Shown one piece after another: positions 30,591 through 42,838 of a stretch of DNA of 64,000 bases. The stretch comes from Halocafeteria seosinensis (Eukaryota; Sar; Bigyra; Bicosoecida). The DNA is taken from the NCBI GenBank assembly GCA_001687465.1, contig LVLI01000080.1:124001-188000 (forward strand), given 5' to 3'. Position numbers and translations under genes: made by a program. Position 1 is the first letter of the stretch. Each line of letters opens with the position of its first letter. Under the pieces are notes generated by a model. It saw nothing but the letters and a program-made list of their open reading frames with translations, searched no databases and was not told the DNA's origin.

Positions 30591-32087
30591 TTATCGACCC
30601 AACTCTCTTCTCATCTTCTGAATTTCGCCCTCAACCTCACTCCCCAGGGATTCATATAGTCGTTTTGCGACTGCGTCCAAGTCCAGCCGCTCTCGGGTGG
30701 GTTTTTCGGAGGAGGCGGGGCGAGAGTCTGCCGTTCTCTGCGGTGCCACACTATCATAGGAGGGAAGATGATCAAACTGTGCTCCACCATTTGTCATCTC
30801 ACTACCGTGCGATTGTTGGGATGTATTCGTGTTCGCGGCAGCCCCGTGACTGGCGACTGCGTCACGTTCAGCACTATTCCTGGCGTTCCAGTATAGATCC
30901 TCTATGGTCGTTTTGTGTACCGATTGTATCATTCTGTCGATGTCTTCCAGTTTCTTGTTGATATTGGATTCATAATGTTCTAGGGCTGATGTCCTCTCTG
31001 TAACTTCCTGACTAGGGGAGTTTGGGCTTGTCTTTGTTGTGGGTGTCTCCCCGGCAACATGTGTGTCGCCTTCAGATGCCCTTCGGCTTTGAACAGATTG
31101 TTCCAAGGTTTCGTCGAGTCGTTTATGGATAGACTCTTTTAGAGCTTGTTTCTGCTCTGGAGCTGTACGTTCACGAGCACCGACTCTGCTCTCAGCGGTT
31201 TCTAGGAGCCGCTCAGCGAACTTATCCAATAGTGAATTGATCCGCTGGTTAGTAGCAGTTACACTTTCTCCATACACGTTAACGGATTTTCTTGCTTCCA
31301 AAAGCTGGTCTATAGTTGATACCAACTCAGCTTTCATTCTATCTTCCTCGGTCTCGAATGAAACAGTGGCTTTGTTCCCTCCCGTATTATCATTACCCTC
31401 CTTACGCTTCGCAAGGGCATTGTAGAGTGACTGTGCCAGGGTTTTGAGGGTCTTATCATCCAGCTGAGACACCACACCTCTAACACGAGCTTTGTCTTCT
31501 GCTTTCTTTGGTGAGACAGGGTGATCTTTATTAAATGCTCTCCTCGCAGAGCGCGGCTGATATTCAGAAGGGCTGTATTCACCACCAATTCCATAACCCG
31601 AACTATGAACCTCCGCGTATCGGCGGGAAGCGGGTCGGGGAGAGGAAGCGCTCCCCGTGTCAGCAGATGCTGGAGAGACTCGTTGTGTACCAGAGACTGG
31701 AGACGTTTTGCGAGGCTTTCGCGGTATGATCTTTTTGTGCTTCTCTTTGATACTTGCAATTTGCTCCTGGGACTCTTTCATCCTGTGTTTGTGGGCATTG
31801 GTGTAGGAATAAGCAAGTCTGTCAACAGCACATTGAGGTTTTTCATTTATCTGTTCGCCTTCTTGAAGGCCATAGTTGAGGTAGGAGTCAAAAGGTCTTA
31901 ACGATGTGTACTCAGCGGGCATCTCTCTTCCATGGATGTCAAACACTGGAGCTCCTCTGGAATACTGCTGTACCTCCTCAGGAGGCTCTTGAAAGTTGAC
32001 CCGAGAGTGACCACGCTGAGATGCAGGAGAAGAATGGTAGCTTCCGTTTTGGCTCATTCGAGCACTGTTAACTGGCGTGTTGGACAT
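30591..32087 (-). CDS. unknown protein, 498 residues
   Basis: ATG at 32087 (MSNTPVNSARMSQNGSYHSS). The protein is mostly disordered, with predicted short helices: AYSYTNAHKHRMKESQEQIA and IKEKHKKIIPRKP near 90-125, then DRLYNAL-like QSLYNALAKRKEG near 230. The C-terminus has a helical end, LDLDAVAKRLYESLGSEVEG. I do not recognise the family. Polar, basic and Ser-rich composition and repeated L-Y-x-A-L motifs could mean a cytoskeletal or basal-body protein, but this is speculation. It ends only 20 bp from the end of the RING gene on the other strand. Confidence 0.6.
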   Translation of the reverse strand: MSNTPVNSARMSQNGSYHSSPASQRGHSRVNFQEPPEEVQQYSRGAPVFDIHGREMPAEYTSLRPFDSYLNYGLQEGEQINEKPQCAVDRLAYSYTNAHKHRMKESQEQIASIKEKHKKIIPRKPRKTSPVSGTQRVSPASADTGSASSPRPASRRYAEVHSSGYGIGGEYSPSEYQPRSARRAFNKDHPVSPKKAEDKARVRGVVSQLDDKTLKTLAQSLYNALAKRKEGNDNTGGNKATVSFETEEDRMKAELVSTIDQLLEARKSVNVYGESVTATNQRINSLLDKFAERLLETAESRVGARERTAPEQKQALKESIHKRLDETLEQSVQSRRASEGDTHVAGETPTTKTSPNSPSQEVTERTSALEHYESNINKKLEDIDRMIQSVHKTTIEDLYWNARNSAERDAVASHGAAANTNTSQQSHGSEMTNGGAQFDHLPSYDSVAPQRTADSRPASSEKPTRERLDLDAVAKRLYESLGSEVEGEIQKMRRELGR

Positions 32088-32900
32088 GACTAGTGCCGTC
32101 AGCTCTACACTCAATCCACAATGAGCAATTCAGTGGATTCCAGATTAGGCGCACGCGTAAGCAGGGATATTAGCTTATGGACTGAAAATATCTGTGTATC
32201 CTGCAAACCCGGAGAAGACGAAGAGAGCATTGAAGAGCATGGCAGTTTATCAAATGTTTACACCATCCAACCCTCTCTTCCCCCTTGAAATCCTCGGATG
32301 ATAGACACTCACCTTGTGCGATTGTATCGACACAAATTGTCTGGGAGGCAAAACTCACCTCAGCATGCTCCAGTCCGCCAAAATGGGACCAAGCACACTA
32401 GCTGATCTCCGTGGAAGGAACAAGCGCTGCAGTATTCGATACGATTGTCGCTTCTCAGTACGAAAGCTGCTTCGCTGGGGATGATACAATAAACTCTCAC
32501 AATGCTAGAAACTTAGCATCTGCCTTTTCGTTTCGAGCATGAGGCCGGGTTACGGAAACTTACCGTTTAACCCTGAACCCTGTGAGACTGTGTCGCACGC
32601 AGAGGCCATGCGACCTGGTGGAAGAATCCTTCAGATTCTTTGAAGTCACACACACACACACATCAGGTGCGACAGTACAAATGGAACATAAAGATGGATT
32701 TGGCGTGCATGTTAGAAACCTATCCGCTGCCATACTAGTAAACAGAAAAAATTTCCTATTGACTTATTCGTCTAATACCACACGCATGGCTTCTTTAACA
32801 ATTTCTTTAGACTTAGTTCGGAAATTCTCTGCTAGAAGTTATCGGTTATTGCAAGAGTGTAGTAACTTAATGTGGCCATGTTTCACCCTCATCGGGCCAC
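32088..32900. other. intergenic, 813 bp
   Basis: Lies between the unknown gene's start and the AUH stop, both on the minus strand, so it is the promoter zone of the former. A 118-residue plus-strand frame has no family likeness and crosses the (CA)n tract, so it is not reported. Confidence 0.4.
32647..32662. repeat. (CA)8 microsatellite
   Basis: Eight tandem CA dinucleotides in the intergenic region before AUH. Confidence 0.9.
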
Positions 32901-34039
32901 TTACTCCCCCGTGTATGATGGCTTCCGCTTTTCTTTGAATGCCTGGATCCCTTCGAGTCTATCTTTGGTGGGAATGATTTGAGCATAACAATTCTTTTCG
33001 ATCTCCATTCCGGTTGCAACGTCCGTTTGCATTCCACGACTGATGGCCTCCTTTGCCATTCGCAATGCTACGGGCCCATTTGGAGTGATCTCTTTGGCCA
33101 GCTCCAGTGCTTTATCGTACGCACTGCCTGCATCGACGGAGTATTCCACTACCCCATAGTCTTTCGCTTGATCGGCGGACAGTCTTCGGGCAGTAAAAAT
33201 TAACTCCTTAGCTCTTGCAGATCCAATAAGTCGAGGGAGTCTTTGTGTTCCTCCTGCGCCAGGTATGATTGCGAGTGACGTCTCAGGAAGTCCCAAAACA
33301 GCACTACCCCCTGCAATCCGGAAATCGCACGCCAAAGAGAGTTCTAAACCACCCCCTAAAGCAGCACCTTCTATTGCAGCTATAGTTGGCATCGGCAGGT
33401 TCTCCATTCCGCTGAAGGCACTTCGTAGAGCCGATACAAATTGGCCAACTTCTTGCTGGGTCATGGTTGCTCTTTCCTTCAGGTCAGCGCCCGCGCAGAA
33501 CACTTTCTCCACATCGCTCTTCAGTATAACAGCCCGCACTTTAGGATCGAAGCGCACATTGTCCAATGCCGTTTGCATCTGATCAAGAAGATAGAGAGGG
33601 TGTTCAAAGTTATTACCTGTATTCACGTTCACAAGATACGTACTTCTTGAACCATGTTGCGTCCCAGCGCATTTTTCGACTTCGAGCGATCCATTGTAAA
33701 GACAACGACACCTGCAGACGAGTACACAATGTCGTATAGAAGCCTCATAGTCGCCATATTTGTGTTGAATGCCACCCCCACGGTGTTCTTCGCCTGAATC
33801 TGCATACCTTCGTGTTCTCCCTCCAGGCGTTCGACTTTGAATTCTGTTCCTGTGGCCTCAGTAGCAAACGATCTCGGGCCACATTTAATTCCCATGGAAT
33901 TGATTGACTGTTTCGACAACTGATTTGACGTTAAAGAAGACGCAGCACAAAATATTGGCCGAGACACTGCATGTCGACCACCATTGATGGAGAGACCACT
34001 GGCCGCTGCCAGTGGTCGCGTGACCCTCTGCATCCACAT
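32901..34039 (-). CDS. AUH: methylglutaconyl-CoA/enoyl-CoA hydratase, mitochondrial
   Basis: Hydrates 3-methylglutaconyl-CoA in leucine breakdown and related enoyl-CoAs. Three exons; ATG at 34039. The N-terminus [20 protein letters not shown] is a basic, Ala/Ser-rich mitochondrial presequence. After a short linker, [96 protein letters not shown] and [19 protein letters not shown] follow AUH in order. The [13 protein letters not shown] segment forms the oxyanion hole, and glutamates of the two active-site motifs (ALGGGLE and IIPGAGGTQ) are present. The RNA-binding segment of mammalian AUH was not assessed. A short intron at about 33825-33728 separates the presequence exon. Confidence 0.93.
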
Positions 34040-34584
34040 GGCTTTTGGAATTACAGATTACGCAAACCAGCACTCTCACTCGGACGCAAATTGCTCCTGA
34101 CAAGCGTACAAAGACTCGAACTCAGCCTTGCATGTACCGAAGATGGGATCTTCTGAGGTTTGTGAAGTTCGTTGTTGGTCAAGTGGCACAAAAGTTTGAC
34201 GCCTTGCTTGATTTTCCCCAGAAGCAGGAGAGCACCACACAGAGAGCGCTAATTATTGTCACGAGCACGTGTATATAGTTTGGGTGGATTCTTCTGAATA
34301 TTTCAGGTAAGTCACTTCTTCTTGATGGGCTGTTGGGAGGACAGCGTTGGCGCTATGGAAGGAAGGTTGGGAGTCATGTTTGCCCCCGGCGGAGCGACAA
34401 AAAAGGGGAGGTTCAGGTCTGTGGGCAGAACAAAGGGGGCTGTGAACGGAAGGGAATCTGGGTGACATCTCCCGCCGTCTGATTAGCTACATAACCTCGT
34501 ATTTTATACTCATTGATGCAGAAGGAAGAGAAACCTACATAATCTTTGTATACGGAAGTATATTACCTCGAGAAACAAGACAGA
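34040..34584. other. intergenic, 545 bp, divergent from AUH to RPL30
   Basis: Lies between AUH (minus) and eL30 (plus) starts and should contain both promoters. A GC-rich minus-strand frame at 34259-34468 has no family likeness. A ribosomal-protein 5' UTR intron may be hidden here but is not visible. Confidence 0.4.
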
Positions 34585-34996
34585 ATGCCGTCGAAGAAGA
34601 CAAAGAAAAACCAGGAGTCCATCAACTCCCGGCTCCAGTTGGTCATTAAGAGTGGTAAATATGTCCTAGGATATAAGGAGACTCTTAAGACTCTACGCAG
34701 TGGAAAGGCTAAGATGATCATCATTGCGAAGAACTGCCCACCTCTGAGAAAATCGGAATTGGAATACTATGCTATGTTGGCCAAATGCAACGTGCACCAT
34801 TACAATGGAGGCAACACAGATTTGGGAACTGCTTGTGGGAAATACTTCCGTGTGGCTACAATGAGCATTACTGATCCTGGTACGTACTTATACATGTAGT
34901 TCAATTCTTAACCGTCATGTCACTCTTACCATGTTTTGTTTGCTGTTTGCAGGTGATTCTGATATTGTGCGAACTGTCAGTGGAGGCGCTCAGTAA
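34585..34996 (+). CDS. RPL30: 60S ribosomal protein eL30
   Basis: Two exons, 34585-34879 and 34953-34996, give 112 residues, the normal eL30 length. [20 protein letters not shown] is the basic N-terminus; [20 protein letters not shown] is the RNA-binding core; [20 protein letters not shown] follows. The first exon ends at ...SITDP in a glycine codon and the second finishes [14 protein letters not shown]. It binds 28S rRNA in the large subunit. The first exon carries nearly the whole protein, and the intron splits a glycine codon. Confidence 0.97.
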
Positions 34997-35134
34997 ATGT
35001 TGGATTGGTTTGAACGGTGATTAGCGCTCTTCTTCCTGAAAAAATATACAAAGAACGAACGAATGCATGTAGCTTCCTGTACGGATTCGGTACTTAGGGG
35101 CAGGAAAACGTCTTAAACATACATTTTTACACTG

Positions 35135-38100
35135 TTACACATTACAACTATCTTCTCTATAGGTAATGTCGTTATGCACCATAGACAAGGTAGACGTCCG
35201 CGGACGGTCGGTCGAAAGCATTTGCAAGCTTTCAGGATCCATCATCTTCGTCGAATATATTCGGGAGCGAAGATCGCGGAGCCGTGAGAGTAGCTGAGCT
35301 ACATCGGCCGTCGCCTCCGATGCTCCGGCTTCATTATGGAATTTCCGGAGGACGAAATCCGCCATGTGATCACATTCGTTACACAGAGCCGAACGTTCGG
35401 CATCCCACCATTCGGACTGCTCTCTTACCAGCTCGGCTAGCCGGGCAAATTCGTTTTCCCACTCAGAGAGGATTGTTTTCTTGTCACCTTCGAGAGCGAC
35501 GATCAACTCTTGTGACTGGTGGAGAAGTTCCTGCCAACCCTTTATACTCTCTGACTCTGGCATATGTGAAGACATCATATCTGTTAGCATTCTTATTTGA
35601 CTAGATAATCTTTCCCGCTCAGTTGACCACTTCCCGTGATCAGCATTCCACCGGACGTACACGCCTTGCAGTTCCCGCTCCAGACGGTTGATCTTCCGTC
35701 TTGCAGAGAGAACCTCCTCCTGTAAAGCTGAGCTATCCTGTTCAAGACTTCTTAGAAGTGCGTCCATTTCTGCTCCTCGAGGATCCAGAGCAGCACGCAA
35801 GCGCTGGTTCTCTATCATAAGGCTTTGGTTTACCGATGAACCTTCATTCTCAGTTTTAAACCCTGGGCTGCTATGCTCAATCGCGGTTAACAGTCTTTCA
35901 TTTTCTTGCCGGGTTTTGTAAAGCTCGCGCTTCAAGTCACTGATCTCGTCTCCACTAGTGGAACTCTGGGACATCTCCCGAACGCGATCCATGTGTTCGA
36001 TGGCAGCGTCTCGTTCATTCTCCAGAAGCTCGTACTGAGAAGAATGAACATTAGCAAGAGCTGTAATTTTTTCTCGTGTGTTTGTATCTAACTGTATAGA
36101 GCCATTTGACTTATCATCGATGAGGGTTGCTATGCACTGTTGAGCAACTTCAAGCCTTCGTGCAGCACCAGCCCTCGCCGATTTCACCGCTTGGTTTTCG
36201 AGACGGTATGCTTCCAGCAACCCCAAATTGAGTTCAGAAACAAGGGGTTTGAAAAACGCGTTATAATCCAATTTGTATTCCTGGATGAACTTCTCTGCTA
36301 GTTGTTCCGCATTATCACCAGGCCGGACGTAAACATGCCCTTCTGAATCATGGCCGACATGAATTTTCAACAGGATGGATATCGGCTTTTCATCATCACC
36401 ATGCGTTGGCTCTTCCCATTTTGTAGCAAGCTTCCCTAACTCAGTGTACATGGGAGGTGGTGGTTCCAATGCAAATTTTAGTGCTTGCGGAGTCAATGAC
36501 GGAGGTTTATGTGTATGCTCTACAGGGGAAACTGACTCTGGTGAATTCGCGTCCGCCTTGCTTGATTCTCCGACTGGAACTCCTTGTATACCTTCAATGA
36601 TTTGTTGTATCCTACGCCACGTTAGCGGTGTGCTGTCACTCGCATCGTTTTCCACAGCTTGAACTAGTTTCCGTAACCCTGGCCACTCACCTAGAAAATC
36701 GTCAAAACGGAGGGCGCTGACAAAAGAACTGCGTGTTACTTGTCCACCTTCCCTGGAATCACTCAACTTATCAAATATGCGTCTTAGTCGAGCCAAAATG
36801 GACGCAGTATCTTCCTGAGATGCCCCATCTTCCTCCATGGCCGTAGAGGTCCCATTACACTTCTCCGCTGACGCAGTCTGCTCGCCATCCTCTATCGGGG
36901 AAGATGTGAAGCTCTGAACTGATCTGGCAGGACTATACAAACTATCCATCGAAGAAATATGGGGCCTTGCAGCACCCGTATGGTAGCCAGATATTTCTCC
37001 TGTGGGCATATTAGGAGGAGAATACGAGGTACCCTGAGCGGTGAAGTTTGGTGTAGTTGGGGGAGACCGTGTACCCGCACTACCAACCGAAGCGCTAGTG
37101 GAATCGGTGGTCTCGCACACCAAACGAAGCACAGATGTTTCCGGATCAATACCAGCTTCCTTGGCAGTATGTGTATCCTGTAATACTCTCCACCCTGAAT
37201 TTGTGGAGTCATCTTGCACAAATAGAGTAGCATATCTAATGTTGTTTCGTCCTAATTTCTTCAGTAGCGCCTTTCTGAGCTCCTTGACTTTAGCCACTTT
37301 TAGTTTAGGACGAGGAAGCTTTAGCGATACTTTTTTGGTTACTCCCTCCCTTAATCCGGTACAAAGTACATTGATTGAGACGCGGTCTGTCTGCTTGCTG
37401 CCCCGTCTGTAGTCTCCCGTTGGATCTTGAGGATGTGGGCTGATGCTGTCGCTCGAATCATGGGACGTTCCCTGATCCTCATGAATTGGCGGCATTCTAC
37501 CTTGTTGGGATCTAAAACTCTTTGATGGAGATCGCTCTAATTCACGTTGAAGCGTTGACAAATTGTCGATATTTCGCGTCTCTTCCATCTCATCGTTCTC
37601 TTCGTCATCTGTATCTGACCCCGTTTCGACTGAATCGTCGTCTATGCTATATTGTCTCTCAATTTCTTCAACATTCGAGGCATTCGCGTCATCATTATCT
37701 GTGTATATTTCTGCCGCATCTTCTCGAAAGCTCCGCGCATCGTCATACGCCTGGCGCCAATCTAAGGCCTCACCGTGAGTCCTGCAGCTGAAGTAGTAGT
37801 TCCTTTGACCTGTAGTTATGCTGAACACATGTGGAGTCGGTGACTTCTTATTATTAAGATTCCAACCAACGTGGAAACGGGTGTTTTCTAGGACAAATTC
37901 CCCTCGCAGTTCCTGTTTGGAGCTATCCGAATAATACATGAAACGATGAGAAGTCAGGACGCAATATCTGCATCAACAATGTACGAAGTTCCTTAGATAA
38001 AGAATCACTCTCAGATAAACTCTCCCCGGGTTACAGTACCTTTTCTTCCAGTTCTTGCCACGTGGATCTGATTTGTAAAGCCAACCCTCTCGAAATACAG

Positions 38101-38253
38101 GTGTATCGCTAGTTTCTTCAGCTAACGGAACTGCAAAAAGGGTTGACCCGCAATATTAGAGAGATAACTCTTTCCTGCTCATCCTGGCAATAACTTACTT
38201 CCACTCTCTAACAAAGATGAGGTGGACAGTCCGCGCTCCATTCTGTGCGCCAT
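35135..38253 (-). CDS. PH-domain coiled-coil protein
   Basis: Three exons from the ATG at 38253. The first two introns are 69-95 nt. FREGWLYKSDPRGKNWKKRY, then CVLTSHRFMYYSDSSKQELR and NYYFSCRTHGEALDWRQAYD, form a PH domain within the first 150 residues. An acidic linker and a second folded region (LPRPKLKVAKVKELRKALLK) follow. A pair of weak EF-hand-like helices (RLRRIFDKLSDSREGGQVTR) lies near 440, then an unusual short domain (LLKIHVGHDSEGHVYVRPGD) near 570. The last 350 residues are a coiled coil, with stretches such as LMIENQRLRAALDPRGAEMD. About 985 residues in all. The PH domain should bind phosphoinositides. I do not recognise a family with exactly this layout. Confidence 0.75.
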
Positions 38254-39504
38254 CTTGCTGTCGGAAAAAATTACTGCCGCCGCACGTTGCTCTTTACAAT
38301 CCCGGTAGGAATTCAATACTAATCTCAGCAACTAATGGCTACCCAGTGATGGAGTAAGTTTAGCCATCGAAATCTCCTTCCAAGGTGATTAACACGTTCT
38401 AGGGAACGCCAATCAAGCGCCGCACCAGTCGGAATCAGTTTCTCTCCTTCGCGTACAAGCCCTAGTAGCCAATGTTCTCTGTGAGGTCACATGTGGATAC
38501 AATCAGTCCATATCAATATCGGAAAACAAAATGATACCGAGAAAACAGAAGGAAGCCTTCAAAGGCCATTGATAAGAGGACGAGCGTGGGGAGTGCTGCC
38601 AACTGTGCCGTCCTGACCTACTCTTCTCCTGCGCACTTGTTCTACCTACTCCAGCACTTATTCTACCTACTCCAGCAGGTATAAGCAAACAATTCGTGCC
38701 TATGTTAAACGTACCATCCATACTGTGATCTGTATACCTAAAAGTGGCCGCAATGGGGTGTAAATCGACGATATCGTGTCGAACTCCACCACGCTGTGAT
38801 ACACACGTACTGCTACCTATCCTATACGCAATGCATGCAGATAACAGCAAGACAGTTAGATCCGTAAAATACTCGTTCTAACTCTATATGCGCTATTCAC
38901 CCACCAATACCTTGTGATCTTGGCCAATGTATAGCCTGCGCGCCAAATTGAGGCAAGCTTTTATCCCGACTCAACCAGACTGCAAGCCCCAAACTCTGTC
39001 CTTTGTCGGAAATTAGTACCGTCCACACTCGGCATCCATGTCCACAGTCTAAAGTATGAAGCAGCTTTGTACAAATTGTGTCAGTGATATCATATATTAC
39101 ACTTAATCGGAATGGATCAATACTCCACATGTATCTATTTACTTGCCAAGGCTGGAACTGTTCCAGGAGCTGTTCTATTTAGAAAATAATTTCATTAGAA
39201 CAGTAATAAGCAACGGTTTGTACTACCAGTCTTTGTCTAACAACGACGACGACGTCTTGTCGTCGTCGGACTCTTCGCACACGCTTACACTCTTACTTCT
39301 GATGACGATATTCGTCTTCCTGGTCGCGGATCACTTTCGATCCAAAGAGACTTAGTTTTTCTTCTCCTAGGGAACTAGTGGCAAGCTTGCTAAACCATGC
39401 CTTGTCAACTACCCATATCGCTAGGTCGAGCCCATACGGTCGTCCTAATCTAAGAATACGGGTGATCATCCAAAAGCCATCAGTGGCCAATCACCAAGGC
39501 GATT
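38254..39504. other. gene-free stretch, about 1250 bp
   Basis: The largest gap in the window. It contains a tandem duplicated 21-mer at 38633-38674 and a short self-complementary block of GAC/GTC triplets near 39243-39272. Minus-strand frames of 65-115 residues show no family resemblance. No tRNA or 5S rRNA box was recognised. It holds the upstream region of the PH gene and the 3' end of GatC. Confidence 0.45.
38633..38674. repeat. tandem 21-bp duplication
   Basis: Two adjacent 21-bp units, gcacttgttctacctactcca and gcacttattctacctactcca with one difference (here quoted as whole units only for comparison). It lies in the gene-free stretch before GatC. Confidence 0.8.
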
Positions 39505-40148
39505 TCATTTGGGAACAGCGTAGTAGTTCCCTTCTCTGCTCGCACTAAGTCTAATGAGTTCTTCTCCCTTCTCTTCTTCCGGTATGATAGTGTCTTCGCG
39601 TAGTTCTCTCGCACTACGCAAGGGATGCGTTTCCGCCGTGTTGGTCCCTCGCAAATGCTGACGTTCTTTCACCCATCGCTGCGCTCAAACAACATTCGCG
39701 CTTAATAAGCTAAAATTGAGTGGAAAGATGAAACCGAGTTACTCACATTCATTCCTCGAGCAGCTTGCAGGATAGAATTCAAGTCTTGCTTCAGAGAATC
39801 TCGGATGGTCGAGCTGGAGGGCAACAAGAGCATCGATAATTCTGCTATATGAGCAAGCTGCAACCAGCATCGTAACATATGTCAAAAGTACGCAAGTCAT
39901 CCAAAACTTTATCTATGAACGATATTGCTCCTTACTCTAGCGTCTGTTAGTTCTTCCTCTACATGAGTTGTTTGCTTAGACAATTGAGACCTAACTGACC
40001 ATTTCGGTCGCTGTAGGAGCTCTTCGTCCTCTTGGGCAGATTCCAGAGCCTTCTTCCGTGGTGTGGCATCCGCTACTGTACCTGTTGTGGCGTATCGTCT
40101 CGGTGTAAGGGGTGGAATGGCTCTATATCCACGGCGTAAACAATGCAT
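39505..40148 (-). CDS. GATC: glutamyl-tRNA(Gln) amidotransferase subunit C
   Basis: Three exons, 40148-39936, 39857-39747 and 39678-39505, give 165 residues (length divisible by three). The N-terminal 40 residues (MHCLRRGYRAIPPLTPRRYA) are a basic organellar presequence. LAHIAELSMLLLPSSSTIRD leads into LKQDLNSILQAARGMN, the GatC signature at its conserved N-terminal helix. The C-terminus REGNYYAVPK matches the usual REG-x-[FY]-x-VP-K end of GatC. It stabilises the GatCAB complex that makes Gln-tRNA from misacylated Glu-tRNA in mitochondria (or plastids). The splicing is convincing because only it produces both conserved ends in one protein. Confidence 0.9.
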
Positions 40149-40357
40149 GACGTGAAGGGGAAGAGCTTATTGGTGTAATCTTGGCTGGATTGTCAAGGTT
40201 TCCTCTGTATTCCTACAAGTATATCATGAGATAAGGTATAGTATAAATCCTTATCTTACATTATACAACAATCCTAAGTTACCGTAGAATCCTTGCAAGA
40301 AGGCATAACTTCTGTTTGCAATTCAAATACCCTTGGACACGGGTATACAGCGCTATA
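40149..40357. promoter_or_regulatory. divergent promoter region, 209 bp
   Basis: Separates the start codons of GatC (minus) and the propeller gene (plus). Both promoters must lie within this short interval or overlap the first exons. The sequence is AT-rich with no distinct box. Confidence 0.45.
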
Positions 40358-42809
40358 ATGGCTACCTGGAGCAATGCTTCAAGGGATGGAGTTCCTAATG
40401 AAGATGAGAAGCCTCCCTTGTTCCCATACGATCTCCCACGATTGCAGGCCAAGTACTGGAAACCAGCTACGTCGGCCAAAGCAGCTATCAAGCCACACAG
40501 CATGGTGTCTTCGCAGTGGTACCAGCATTTCGGAGGGATATGCCCTGTTGACAGAAAGAAAGGTACAACCATTTGGTCAAGGTGTTGTCAGGATAGGGAG
40601 AAAGAATTTCCCGGGTTTGTTGTGGCCACGCCGTATGACACTTCCATCTACGAAATCCGGCCGCTTCCGACGCAACGAGACGTAGAAAATGGCGAAACAA
40701 AGTACGTCAATAGCAGAGTGAAAGTGGTGCAGAGTGTTGCACATATGTTTGGTATTCTGTTAATCTTACAGAGGTGTTGTTTCCGACGAGCGACCACGAT
40801 TGTTGTACGAGCTAGCTACCCCACAGGATGTGTTGTTTCAGCCTATATCCATGGGCGAATCTGCCCCCGATGTGGCGTGGGGCTTCCGTCTGCATCATTC
40901 AGATGATTGTCAAAAAGACAATGCTGATCAGAGCTGTGGGAGCAACGCTACTTCCATTATTGCTGTCCTAAGGGGGAGCATGATTGAGTACATTGATGCA
41001 AAAAGCGGCACGAGTATTTCCATCAGGGATGTGATGGGCGAGCTGGAACAATCATCCTGTGAGTTACTACAGAATCCAACCTCGATCCATCATGCTGGCT
41101 CTTCAGCTTTCGTTTTTACGTGCAACTACACCTTTGCCGTTCATGATATTGGCGTAGAAGGCTTAGCATTCCATGCGCCACTGCCCTCTGAGCTTCAAGA
41201 AGTTCCAGAAAATCTGTGTCACTCAGTTTGTCCTATTGGTGATGCATCGTCGTACATTCATGTGACTGCGTCAAACAACTGCTCCAAGAGCCTATGTATT
41301 GCACCGTTTATGGCAACAGGACATGGCGATGGTGTCGTTCGCATATGGGAGACTCGAAGTTTGTCCGTTCTTACGACTATACAGACCCATGGACCAATAC
41401 AGATTATCAATGAATTATCGCTTTGCCCTGACGGTAAGCAGCTGCTAGTACAAAAGGAAGGATATGGCTTTCGAAGGCAAGGGCTCCAAATACCCAATAA
41501 GACTTCTGCGTTCTCTGATGACCAGCTTCTTGCGCATCCTTGGGTTTTCTCGTCAGTACGGAATTTCCGCGATGGACTGAAAGCCTGTTGGCCGGAGGAA
41601 GAACGTATGGCACAGGAATTTTTGGGCGCGTATTCGGCGAAGACGTTTTTTGCTCCGTTTGAAGATCTATCGCAGTTTGAAGTTGGGAAGAGATTCCGAG
41701 CGGCTTCTTCAGGTTGGTGTCCGCCAATCGTGAAAGCCTGCAGTTGCGCAAGTACAAGGATAGCCACGTGGATTGAAAGAGCCGTCTCATCGGCAGTATG
41801 TGGCCAATTCCTCATACTTGATATACAAAGCGTTCTAGAGTTCACCCGCGGGACCTGCATGACTTTGGATGACGACCTATATGAATTGTTTACTAGTAGT
41901 GGCAGTAAACTCGAAGAGCAACATAACATCCTTCGAACGCGGTCATTCACAACGCGACAGATTTCAACGGAGTTCACTGGTATCATGCCAAGCAGTTGGT
42001 CTCCTTGTGGTCGTTACATCGCAACGGGCAGCAAGAGCGACAGGTGTCCGCTTTTGTTTTGGGAACTTACCGTGAACATGTCGCCCGTTGAAAGTTCGCT
42101 TCATTGTGGTGTTGAACTGACCAGTGCCCTGTCATTCAATTTCAACATGTGTGAAAAGGAGCGTGCACAGGAAGCCGTCGATCCGAATGATTCCTTTTGT
42201 TTATCTGTTTCACTGTTGCCTCACGCGGTGTGTGGATGTGTCGCGGCAATTGACTGTCGCTCGGATAGGGTCACCCTGTTTGGACGAGGTGCAGATTCGC
42301 CAGCGTCAAAGGATGCCTTTGTTTCTGGGGGTGGGGCTGGGGGGTCTATCCGCGTATCAGGTAGTCTAATGGAGTACGATCTAATTGACCAGATTTGGCG
42401 GCAACAAGAGAGGAGAAAGCGGAGTTGGGTGCATCCTTCGCTACAGAGGAGTTGTCAGTTGTGTGATCGGGAACGCGCTGAGAGCTATCAAAATGAGGAG
42501 TCTAATAGTGAAGGCACTTGCTCCGCAGGGACTTCCAGTGTCTCGTTTCTATTCTCAACAATACGAGAGGAGCTCATGCGCAGGCTTGGCGTAGCAACAC
42601 TACAGACAGAATTGGCTGGGGCTTCACGCAAGTCTGTTGTGGAAACGAAAATATCAAATTCCGTATTTCGACAATACCGCCATTTAGCTTCCATGCTCAT
42701 ATCTTACAGTGACATCGCAGAAGATCTAGATAGGATTTGCTATGGGAGTGCATCAGAGAGGGCAATCGAAGAAGACGACGAGGACGGAGAGGAAATAGAA
42801 GGTTCGTAG
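40358..42809 (+). CDS. WD40/propeller-like protein, probably joined to the UBR7-like part
   Basis: Exon 1, 40358-40701, encodes MATWSNASRDGVPNEDEKPP and a conserved-looking WYQHFGGICPVDRKKGTTIW. A short intron leads to exon 2 from 40772. Weak WD-type blades are visible: ATGHGDGVVRIWETRSLSVL, then SWSPCGRYIATGSKSDRCPL, LFWELTVNMS. Other repeats are degenerate, so the propeller call is tentative. Read alone, the frame stops at 42809. An intron at 42802-42860 would instead join it in frame to the UBR domain that follows (total 1,228 residues). Only about 30 bp separate this stop from the next ATG, leaving no room for a terminator and promoter. I do not recognise the N-terminal family. Confidence 0.65.
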
Positions 42810-42838
42810 TCAACATTGCACCTCATCTTCTTATTGGA

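Noticed and set aside
38503-39490. Several short minus-strand frames in the largest gap, considered as transposon remnants
   Set aside because: No reverse transcriptase, integrase or transposase motif and no terminal repeats; some were only the antisense view of repeat units.
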